Part shown: in pieces, positions 57,920 to 64,000 of the stretch
Layout of the letters: every line of letters begins with the position of its first letter
Numbering within the stretch: position 1 is the first letter of the stretch
Origin: Streptomyces sp. TLI_235
Lineage (GTDB): Bacteria > Actinomycetota > Actinomycetes > Streptomycetales > Streptomycetaceae
Direction of reading: 5' to 3'
Assembly: GCA_002300355.1 (NCBI GenBank)
Contig: NSGV01000001.1
Location: forward strand, 434,001 to 498,000
Length of the DNA stretch: 64,000 nucleotides
Position numbers and translations under genes: made by a program
Notes under the pieces: model-generated
The model's database searches: none
What the model was told of the DNA's origin: nothing
What the model saw: only the letters and a program-made list of their open reading frames with translations

Positions 57920-58690
57920 TCACGGGCCGGTGGCGGCGGAGCCCTGCCGCGCATCGCGTCGCACCTGCGAGTGGGACTTCCCCACCAGCGGCGGCAGCAT
58001 CGGGAGAGGGCCGACTGCTCGGAGAGACCGAGGAGCGAGGCGATCTGGTACATCGGCAGGTCGCTGGTCACGAGGTACCGGCGAGCGGCATCCCGTCGTA
58101 CGTCGTCGAGGATCGTGGCGAACGCGGTGCCTTCGGCCGCCAGTCGGCGCTGGAGCGTGCGCGGGTGGACGGACAGCAGTCGGGCGACCGAGTCGATGTG
58201 GTAGGTGCCGGCTGCGCCCAGTGACTGCGCGAGAGCGGCACGGACCCGTGGCGCCAGCTCGGCAGCCGGTTCCGGGGCCTGCTGCGCGAGGTAGGCGAGG
58301 GCCAGCGCCCGCAGCGTTTCGTCGCCGTGGCTCAACGGCGACGACAGGAGGCCGCGGGGCATGCGCAGCAGCCCGTCCGGCCGGCGGAACCTCGTTTCGA
58401 CGCCGAAGAAGGACTCGTAGACACTGCTGTCGGCGAGCGGCGGGTGCGGCAACTCGACACTGCGGAGTCCGTAGGGAGCGCCCACCAGGGTCGCGATCAC
58501 ACGGTGGGTGAATCCGAGTGCCCGGTCCATGCTCTGGGCGGAGACCGGATGAGCGGCGTCTCCGCCGTACCGCACGGCGATCACGCCTTCCGTCCGGTGC
58601 GGGTCGGCCTCGACGGTGATCCGCAGCGATCGTCCGTGCAGGTACAGGTAGCGGGAGGTGCACTCCAGCCCGTCGCCGATGGTCCGGGGA
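57920..58690 (-). pseudogene. AraC family regulator, 5'-truncated and frameshifted
   Basis: The frame shows the second part of an arabinose-binding-type sensor domain (TIGDGLECTSRYLYLHGRSL; VSAQSMDRALGFTHRVIATL) and an AraC HTH pair (YHIDSVARLLSVHPRTLQRR; SDLPMYQIASLLGLSEQSAL). The first 100 or more residues of the usual N-terminus are missing; similarity ends at about 58690, where dehydrogenase sequence starts on the other strand. At 57980-57983 one base is lost in a C run: the next frame gives WWGKSHSQVRRDARQ and a stop at 57920, whereas the open frame runs on as low-complexity Arg/Gly/Pro to 57757. Probably non-functional. Confidence 0.75.
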
Positions 58691-59011
58691 CTGCACAAGG
58701 AGCAGCCTGGCTACGTCCTGAACTCGCTCCTCATCCCGATGCTTCACGCCGCCACCGAGCTGCTGCTCGACGGCGTCGCCGATCCTGCGACCATCGACAC
58801 CACGTGGAGGATCGGCACCAGCGCCGCCGTCGGCCCCTTCGAAATGATCGACAGGATCGGTCTGCGCACCGCACACGCCATCGCCACGGCGATGCCGGAT
58901 GACCGGGGGATGGCGTTCGCCCGTCACCTCGAGACCGAGTACCTGGAGAAGGGAAGGTTCGGTCTGGAATCCGGCGAGGGCTTCCACACGTACGGACCGA
59001 CCGACGCATGA
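58691..59011 (+). pseudogene. 3-hydroxyacyl-CoA dehydrogenase C-terminal fragment
   Basis: About 106 residues, starting LHKEQPGYVLNSLLIPMLHA and including DTTWRIGTSAAVGPFEMIDR and GRFGLESGEGFHTYG, which is the all-helical C-terminal domain of 3-hydroxyacyl/3-hydroxybutyryl-CoA dehydrogenase. The NAD-binding Rossmann half (some 185 residues) is absent. The only possible start codons (58658 or inside) lie in AraC sequence or within the domain. It is the partner of the truncated AraC gene at a deletion joint near 58690. Confidence 0.82.
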
Positions 59012-59063
59012 CGGCCGCACGGCCGGGATCTCCGGACGATCCGGCCGTCCCGTGCGCACCGCG

Positions 59064-60122
59064 TCAGCGGAGGATGTCCGCGAGGTCGTACGAGACCGGC
59101 TCCTCCAGCTGCGCATAGGTGCAGGTCTCGGGCTCGCGGTCCGGTCGCCAGCGGCGGAACTGGGTGGTGTGCCGGAACCGGGTGCCCTCCATGTGGTCGT
59201 ACGCGACCTCGACCACCCGGTCGGCGCGCAGCGGCACCCAGGAGAGGTCCTTGGTGCCCGTCCAGCGGCTGACCGCGCCGGGCAGCCGGGAGGAGGCCTG
59301 CGCGCTCTCGTCGGCCCAGGCCGCCCAGGGGTGGCCGGTGAGGTCGTCGAGCCGCAGCGGGGCGAGTTCCTCGACCAGTTCGCGGCGGCGGGCCATCGGG
59401 AAGGCGGCGCAGACGCCGACGTGCTGCAGCTGCCCGTCGCCGTCGTAGAGGCCGAGCAGCAGCGAGCCGACCACAGGGCCGCTCTTGTGCTCGCGGTAAC
59501 CGGCGAGCACGCAGTCGGCGGTCCGCTGGTGCTTGATCTTGAACAGGGTGCGCTCGCCGGGCGCGTACGGCTGGTCGAGCGGTTTGGCGACCACGCCGTC
59601 CAGGCCGGCGCCCTCGTACTGGGCGAACCAGGCGCGGGCGAGGTCGATGTCGGTCGCGGCGGGTGCCAGGTGGACGGGGGCGGAGGCGGCGGCCAGCGCC
59701 GACTCCAGGGCGCCGCGCCGTTCGCCGAGCGGGCGGTCGGCGAGGGCGGTGTCGTCGAGGGCGAGCAGGTCGAACGCGACGAAGGAGGCGGGGGTGCGCT
59801 CGGCCAGGGTGCGGACCCGCGAGGCCGCCGGGTGGATGCGCTCCAGCAGCTCCTCGAAGCGCAGCCGTCCCTCCCGGGCGATCACGATCTCGCCGTCGAC
59901 GACGCAGCGGGCTGGCAGCTCCCGACGGAAGGCCTCGACCAGCTCGGGGAAGTACCGGGTGAGCGGCTTGGTGGTGCGGCTGGCGATCTCGATCTCGTCG
60001 CCGTCGCGGAAGACGATCGCGCGGAAGCCGTCCCACTTGGCCTCGTACTGCATGCCGGGCGGGATCTCGGCCACCGACTTGGCGAGCATCGGCTGCACCG
60101 GCGGCATCACGGGAAGGTCCAT
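59064..60122 (-). CDS. ATP-dependent DNA ligase (LigC/LigD ligase-domain type)
   Basis: 352 residues from ATG 60122. YEAKWDGFRAIVFRDG carries the adenylated Lys (KWDG, motif I), CVVDGEIVIAREG is motif III, SFVAFDLLALDD motif IIIa, GLDGVVAKPLDQPY motif IV and FKIKHQRTADCVLAG motif V; the OB-fold follows. It seals nicks or double-strand ends with ATP. It is divergent from a LigD-type polymerase gene, an arrangement linked to non-homologous end joining in actinobacteria. No ku gene is in the window. The frame stays open far upstream through the polymerase shadow, so ATG 60122 is chosen on family start. Confidence 0.93.
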   Translation of the reverse strand: MDLPVMPPVQPMLAKSVAEIPPGMQYEAKWDGFRAIVFRDGDEIEIASRTTKPLTRYFPELVEAFRRELPARCVVDGEIVIAREGRLRFEELLERIHPAASRVRTLAERTPASFVAFDLLALDDTALADRPLGERRGALESALAAASAPVHLAPAATDIDLARAWFAQYEGAGLDGVVAKPLDQPYAPGERTLFKIKHQRTADCVLAGYREHKSGPVVGSLLLGLYDGDGQLQHVGVCAAFPMARRRELVEELAPLRLDDLTGHPWAAWADESAQASSRLPGAVSRWTGTKDLSWVPLRADRVVEVAYDHMEGTRFRHTTQFRRWRPDREPETCTYAQLEEPVSYDLADILR

Positions 60123-60140
60123 GCTCCGATCGTCGCCGCA

Positions 60141-60161
60141 CGGCGCGCGGCCCGCGCGCCG
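60141..60161. promoter_or_regulatory. 21-bp palindrome between ligase and polymerase genes
   Basis: CGGCGCGCGG (60141-60150), C, CCGCGCGCCG (60152-60161) are perfect inverted copies in the 69-bp divergent gap. A -10-like TAGCGT lies at 60179-60184, before the polymerase ATG. Operator or stem, unproven. Confidence 0.5.
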
Positions 60162-60191
60162 GATACCGGGGGCCCGCCTAGCGTGGGAGGC

Positions 60192-61190
60192 ATGGTCTCG
60201 ACAGCGGTGGAACTGGAGGTGGACGGCCGGCCGGTCCGGCTCTCCAACCCCGACAAGGTCTACTACCCGGCGCGCGGCTTCACCAAGCGGGACGTCGCCG
60301 AGTACTACCTGGCGGTCGCGCCCGGCGTGCTGCGCGGGCTGCGCGACCGGCCCACCACCCTGCAGCGCTTCCCGGACGGCGTCGAGGGCGAGTTCTTCTA
60401 CCAGAAGCGCGCCCCGAAGGGCCTGCCGGAGTGGCTGCCCACCGCCCGGATCGCCTTTCCGAGCGGGCGCACCGCCGACGAGATCTGCCCGAACGAGCCG
60501 GCCGCGGTGGTGTGGGCCGCCAACCTGGGCTGCCTGACCTTCCACCCGTGGCCGGTGCGCCGCGGCGACACCGAGCACCCGGACGAGCTGCGGATCGACC
60601 TGGACCCGCAGCCGGGCACCGACTTCCACGACGCGGTGACCGCCGCGCACGAGCTGCGCGCCCTGCTGGAGGAACAGGGGCTGCGCGGCTGGCCGAAGAC
60701 CTCCGGCGGCCGCGGGCTGCACATCTACGTGCCGGTGGAGCCGCGCTGGACCTTCACCGACTGCCGGCACGCGGTGATCGCGCTCGGCCGGGAGCTGGAG
60801 CGCCGGATGCCCGGGCGGGTGACCACCGCGTGGTGGAAGGAGGAACGTGGCGAGCGGATCTTCGTGGACTACAACCAGATGGCCCGCGACCGCACCATCG
60901 CCTCCCCCTACTCGCTGCGGGCCCGGGCCGAGGCCACCGCCTCCACCCCGCTGCGCTGGGAGGAGCTGGACGACGTCGTCCCGCTGGACTTCGACCTGCG
61001 GACGGTGCCGAAGCGCTTCGCCGAACTCGGCGACCTGCACGCAGACATGGACGAGCACGCCTTCGACCTGGAGCCGCTGCTGGAGCTCTTCGCGCACCAG
61101 GACGCCGGCGACCTGCCCTACCCGCCGGACCACCCGAAGATGCCGGGCGAGCCGATGCGGGTACAGCCCAGCCGGGCGAAGAAGGACTGA
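60192..61190 (+). CDS. LigD-type polymerase domain protein (AEP primase-polymerase)
   Basis: 332 residues from ATG 60192 with GGGAGG just upstream. LSNPDKVYYPARGFTKRDVA opens the PolDom; FYQKRAPKGLPEWL and TFHPWPVRRGDTEHPDELRI follow. The catalytic DLDPQPG (two Asp) and KTSGGRGLHIYVPVEP are intact, and the third Asp is in IFVDYNQMARDRT. It adds nucleotides, often ribonucleotides, to DNA ends in non-homologous end joining. Here the polymerase and ligase activities of LigD are on separate proteins, encoded divergently. No 3'-phosphoesterase domain is attached. Confidence 0.93.
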   Translation: MVSTAVELEVDGRPVRLSNPDKVYYPARGFTKRDVAEYYLAVAPGVLRGLRDRPTTLQRFPDGVEGEFFYQKRAPKGLPEWLPTARIAFPSGRTADEICPNEPAAVVWAANLGCLTFHPWPVRRGDTEHPDELRIDLDPQPGTDFHDAVTAAHELRALLEEQGLRGWPKTSGGRGLHIYVPVEPRWTFTDCRHAVIALGRELERRMPGRVTTAWWKEERGERIFVDYNQMARDRTIASPYSLRARAEATASTPLRWEELDDVVPLDFDLRTVPKRFAELGDLHADMDEHAFDLEPLLELFAHQDAGDLPYPPDHPKMPGEPMRVQPSRAKKD

Positions 61191-61321
61191 GGACGGAGAA
61201 CTCCGGCACCCGAGCGGTCGGCTGTGGTCGCTTGGCGCCGGTTCCGAAAGCCCCGCTTCGGCCGGCCGCGGGCGTGGCTACGCTCGCCGCACCTGACACC
61301 GGTTCGGAGGGGACGGCGACC

Positions 61322-61405
61322 ATGGGCGAGACCACCCGCTGCGCGACCTGCGCGGCCGTCGAGGAGCCGCGCAGGCGCTGCCCCGGCTGCGGCTGCAAGG
61401 GCTGA
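61322..61405 (+). CDS. 27-residue Cys-rich microprotein (possible zinc ribbon)
   Basis: ATG 61322 to TGA 61405 encodes 27 residues with five Cys: a CATC pair near residue 7 and CPGCGC near residue 20, spaced like a small zinc knuckle. GGAGGGG lies nine bases before the ATG, a strong ribosome site. The next gene starts with GTG nine bases after its stop, so the two may be translated from one message. I do not know the family. It may be a true microprotein or a leader peptide. Confidence 0.55.
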   Translation: MGETTRCATCAAVEEPRRRCPGCGCKG

Positions 61406-61413
61406 CCGGGCCG

Positions 61414-62124
61414 GTGGACGCCTACGAGGAGCTGCTGGCGCTGGCCCGCGGCACCGCCCGGACGCTGCTCGCCCAGGGGGTCGCGCCGCGGTCGTTCCGC
61501 GACGACGGCGGCAGCGCGGTCGAGGGCTGGGTGGTGGACCGGCTGCCCACCGGCGAGCAGGGCGGCGACGGGCTCCCGCTGCCGGCGTCCGACGTCCGCA
61601 GCAGCTGTGCGCTGGTGCTGGACGTGGACGGCCGTTTCCACCGCTACCGGGACAGTTCACGGCGGACGGCCGACAGCCGCGGACGGGCGGTGCTCACCCG
61701 TCGGCTGGAGCTCTCGCCCGCCACCCCGCGGACCCTGGTCGGCCTCGGCCCGGGCAGGCCCTTCGACCAGGCGACGGTGCTGTTGGAGCAACTGCCGTGG
61801 ACGGCGGTGGCACGACGTCCCGCGACCCGGCCGCTCCCGGCGGCCGCCGTCCGGACTCCGGCGCGGCCGTCGTGGGCGCAGCGCCCGGAGGTGGAGCCGG
61901 TGCCCGTCGTACCGGACGGAGGCACCGAGCGCGCCGGTGCGGCCGCCCGGCTGCTGTTCGGATTCGCCGGCGGCTGTGTCTGCGCCACCGCGGCCACCCT
62001 GGCCTGCGCCGCCCTCCTGGGCGACGCCGCCCGGCCGGTCGGCCTCACCACGGCCGGGGTCTGCGTGGCAGCCGGCACCGCGCTCGGGGCCCTCCGCGGC
62101 CGGCACGGTGCGGGGTCGGGCTGA
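61414..62124 (+). CDS. hypothetical protein with C-terminal membrane helices
   Basis: 236 residues from GTG 61414. Not recognised. The N-terminal 100 residues are mixed alpha/beta (VEGWVVDRLPTGEQGGDGLP; CALVLDVDGRFHRYRDSSRR), the middle is Pro/Arg-rich linker, and residues 175-225 hold two hydrophobic helices (LLFGFAGGCVCATAATLACA; GLTTAGVCVAAGTALGALRG). It is probably a membrane protein with a cytosolic domain, coupled to the preceding microprotein. No enzyme motif is seen. Confidence 0.7.
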   Translation: MDAYEELLALARGTARTLLAQGVAPRSFRDDGGSAVEGWVVDRLPTGEQGGDGLPLPASDVRSSCALVLDVDGRFHRYRDSSRRTADSRGRAVLTRRLELSPATPRTLVGLGPGRPFDQATVLLEQLPWTAVARRPATRPLPAAAVRTPARPSWAQRPEVEPVPVVPDGGTERAGAAARLLFGFAGGCVCATAATLACAALLGDAARPVGLTTAGVCVAAGTALGALRGRHGAGSG

Positions 62125-62238
62125 CGGGCGGGCGGGCGCGTACCTGAACCACCCGCCGCCGTCGGCCGTACCACTGACCCGTGCCGACCGCGGGCCGACG
62201 CATCACGCGGTGCCGAACGTCCGTCCGTTGTGGCGGCT

Positions 62239-62255
62239 GCGGCCCTGGGGGCCGC
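62239..62255. terminator. short hairpin between convergent genes
   Basis: GCGGCCC (62239-62245) and GGGCCGC (62249-62255) form a 7-bp stem with a three-base loop between convergent genes. Modest support. Confidence 0.4.
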
Positions 62256-62292
62256 CTCGTTCGTCCGGGCGACGCGACGCGGCGATGTCGGG

Positions 62293-63198
62293 TCAGGGCA
62301 GCAGGACGGCCTTGCCGTGGTTGCGGTGGGCCTCCAGGTCGGTGTGGGCCTGCGCGGCGTCGGCCAGGGGGTAGGTGCGCCAGATCGGCACGGTGAGCCT
62401 GCCCGCGGCGGCCAGCTGCACCAGCTCCGGCAGCACCTGGTCGCCCTCGTCGGCGGCGCCGGCGCTGAAGCGCACGCCGTGCTGCGCGGCGGACATGTCC
62501 GCGATGGTGATGACCTTCGCCGGGTCGCCGGTGAGGGCGACGGAGTCGGCGAGGATGCCGGCGCCGGAGGCGTCGAGGACGACGTCCACCCCGTCCGGGG
62601 CGGCGGCCTCCACCCGCTCCACCCAGCCGTCGCCGTAGCGGACGGCGGTGGCGCCGAGCGCGGTGACGCGCTCGATGTCGTGCTCGCCGACCGTGCCGAT
62701 GACGGTGATGCCGCGGGCGACGGCCAGTTGGACGGCGAGGAAGCCCACGCTGCCGCCGGCGCCGTGGACGAGCAGGGTCCGACCCGGCTGCACACCCAGC
62801 TGACCGAGAACGCGCGACGCCGTCCGGCCGACCGTGACCAGCGAGGCGGCGACCTCCCACGACAGGCTCCCGGGCTTGGCCACCGCCCGGTCGAGCAGGG
62901 CGTGTTCGCCGTAGCTGCCGCCGACCGTGGCACCGAGGACCTCGTCGCCTGCGGCCGCCTCGGCTCCCTCGCCGACGGAGTCGACGACACCGGCCGCGTC
63001 CAGGCCGGGGATCACGGGAAAGTGTGCTGGGACCTTGCCGGCCATCAGGCCGGACCGGATCTTCGTGTCGAGCGGGTTGACCGAGGCGGCCCGCACACGG
63101 ATCCGGACCTGACCCGGGCCCGGCTCCGGCGGGGTGACCTCGGACAGCCGGAGTACCTCTGGCGCGCCGTACTCGGAGAAGGTGATCGCTTTGGACAT
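62293..63198 (-). CDS. NADP-dependent quinone oxidoreductase-like MDR enzyme
   Basis: 301 residues. SEYGAPEVLRLSEVTPPEPG and VRIRVRAASVNPLDTKIRSG open the quinone-oxidoreductase branch of medium-chain dehydrogenases; LLVHGAGGSVGFLAVQLAVA is the NADPH-binding motif (AxxGGxG form). There are no zinc ligands. It reduces quinones or enones with NADPH. The gene is near the OYE-type reductase on the same strand; both remove reactive carbonyl compounds, so a shared detoxification role is possible. About 84 bp separate them. Confidence 0.93.
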   Translation of the reverse strand: MSKAITFSEYGAPEVLRLSEVTPPEPGPGQVRIRVRAASVNPLDTKIRSGLMAGKVPAHFPVIPGLDAAGVVDSVGEGAEAAAGDEVLGATVGGSYGEHALLDRAVAKPGSLSWEVAASLVTVGRTASRVLGQLGVQPGRTLLVHGAGGSVGFLAVQLAVARGITVIGTVGEHDIERVTALGATAVRYGDGWVERVEAAAPDGVDVVLDASGAGILADSVALTGDPAKVITIADMSAAQHGVRFSAGAADEGDQVLPELVQLAAAGRLTVPIWRTYPLADAAQAHTDLEAHRNHGKAVLLP

Positions 63199-63282
63199 CG
63201 GGAACTCCCAGGTGGAGACGGGTGGAAAGGGGAACCGCAGTCGCTCCGGCCGGCGGCGCGGCCACGGAGGCTGCTTCGCCGC

Positions 63283-64000
63283 TCAGGCGGTGAGGGTGGG
63301 GTAGTCGGTGAAGCCGCGGTGGTCGCCGCCGTAGAACGTGGACTGGTCCGGGGTGTTGAACGGACCGCCGGCGGCCAGGCGGGCCGGGAGGTCGGGGTTG
63401 GCCAGGAACAGCGCCCCGTAGGCGACCATGTCGGCCGTCCCGTCCTCGACCAGCTTGAGCGCGTCGGGGCCGGTGACGTCCGGATGCGTGAACGGGTTGA
63501 GGACGAACGTGCTCGGCCAGGCCTTGCGCAGCCGTGCCGTCAGATCGCCGTCCGGGCCTTCCATCAGGTGCAGGTAGGCCAGGTCCAGGCCGGCGAGGCG
63601 CGCCAGCAGCGCCTCGTAGACCTCACCCGGGCTGTCCTCGGCGATGTCGTTGAACGGGTTTCCGGGCGAGATCCGCAAGCCGACCCGGTGGCTCCCGATC
63701 GCCTCGGCCACCGCCGTGACGACCTCCACCGCGAACCGGATCCGGCCCTCGGTGCCGCCGCCCCAGGCGTCGGTGCGCCGGTTGGTGTTGGGGGCGAGGA
63801 ATTGGTGGATGAGGTAGCCGTTGGCGCCGTGGAGTTCCACGCCGTCGAACCCGGCCTCGACGGCGCCCCGGGCCGCTGCGGTGAAGTCGGCGATCGTCTG
63901 CCGGATCTCGGCCTCGCTCAGCTCCTTCGGCGTCACGAAGTCCTGCGGCCCCTCGTGGGTGTACACCTGGCCCTTGGCGGCCACAGCCGACGGCGCGACC
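63283..64000 (-). CDS. Old Yellow Enzyme-type alkene reductase, 5' end outside window
   Basis: The visible 239 residues are the C-terminal two thirds of an NADH:flavin oxidoreductase/OYE protein. QVYTHEGPQDFVTPKELSEA, GFDGVELHGANGYLIHQFLA, NTNRRTDAWGGGTEGRIRF and VGLRISPGNPFNDIAEDSPG are typical, and YGALFLANPDLPARLA near the end contacts FMN phosphate. HGANGYLIHQFLAP carries the substrate-binding His/Asn-type region. Reading continues past 63984 (an internal GTG) as VAPSA to the window edge, so the true start lies outside. It reduces activated alkenes with NADPH through FMN. Confidence 0.9.
   Translation of the reverse strand, partial: VAPSAVAAKGQVYTHEGPQDFVTPKELSEAEIRQTIADFTAAARGAVEAGFDGVELHGANGYLIHQFLAPNTNRRTDAWGGGTEGRIRFAVEVVTAVAEAIGSHRVGLRISPGNPFNDIAEDSPGEVYEALLARLAGLDLAYLHLMEGPDGDLTARLRKAWPSTFVLNPFTHPDVTGPDALKLVEDGTADMVAYGALFLANPDLPARLAAGGPFNTPDQSTFYGGDHRGFTDYPTLTA

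Noticed and set aside
58658-59011. Intact small dehydrogenase gene starting at ATG 58658
   Set aside because: The first 11 residues are AraC antisense sequence and the NAD-binding half is missing, so it is a fragment.
1-64000. tRNA, rRNA, integrase, transposase or attachment-site duplication
   Set aside because: Looked for and not seen by reading; very short or divergent elements could be missed without a computational search.

Overview
This is one 64 kb stretch of very GC-rich actinobacterial chromosome. A short chaplin, an extra SepF-type division protein, many TetR/ROK/LysR regulators, frequent GTG starts, 4-bp ATGA/GTGA gene overlaps and strong GC hairpins point to Streptomyces or a close relative (Kitasatospora, Streptacidiphilus). 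I see no rRNA, tRNA, CRISPR array, integrase or transposase. Both ends cut through genes: an AI-2E-type permease on the left and an Old Yellow Enzyme-type reductase on the right.

Layout. 1-13.8 kb is mostly housekeeping and efflux: AI-2E permease, a TOBE/GDPD/winged-helix operon, a ROK regulator divergent from an MFS permease with an operator between them, a P450, DNA endonuclease IV with a TVP38-like membrane protein, DinB, a SepF paralogue, a TetR/DHA2 efflux pair and a helical protein of unknown function. 14.1-19.6 kb is a compact minus-strand set: a group III Orn/Lys/Arg decarboxylase, an AMP-forming ligase with a frameshift before its catalytic lysine, an EamA-type exporter and a citrate-synthase-fold protein lacking two of three catalytic residues. 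This looks like a small uncharacterised biosynthetic locus. 20.0-27.7 kb is a conflict-type block: trypco2 protein, trypsin-like protease-NTPase-TPR protein, pentapeptide-like membrane protein and LRR protein.

27.9-32.6 kb carries glycerolipid genes around a TetR regulator: a GlpD-type dehydrogenase on one side, an alkyl-DHAP-synthase-like flavoenzyme and a diacylglycerol-kinase-family enzyme on the other, with only 20 bp between the divergent starts. 33-36 kb has a MmcQ/YjbR protein and a PAS-PAS-GAF-SpoIIE-HATPase phosphatase. 36.3-45.2 kb is a catabolic operon (AtuA-like protein, two-subunit biotin carboxylase, acyl-CoA dehydrogenase, acyl-CoA ligase, TetR) headed by a 16-bp palindrome. 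It fits degradation of branched or isoprenoid acyl-CoAs.

45.6-64 kb holds the chaplin, a Gfo/Idh/MocA oxidoreductase and an alpha/beta hydrolase sharing a 25-bp palindrome, a two-component system divergent from an FtsX-type permease that has no ATPase gene beside it, a LysR regulator, a GT87-PAP2 protein, the threonine catabolic pair tdh-kbl, a deletion scar that joins 5'-truncated AraC and 3-hydroxyacyl-CoA dehydrogenase genes, a divergent ATP-dependent DNA ligase and LigD-type polymerase pair, a 27-residue cysteine-rich microprotein and two flavin/NADPH oxidoreductases.
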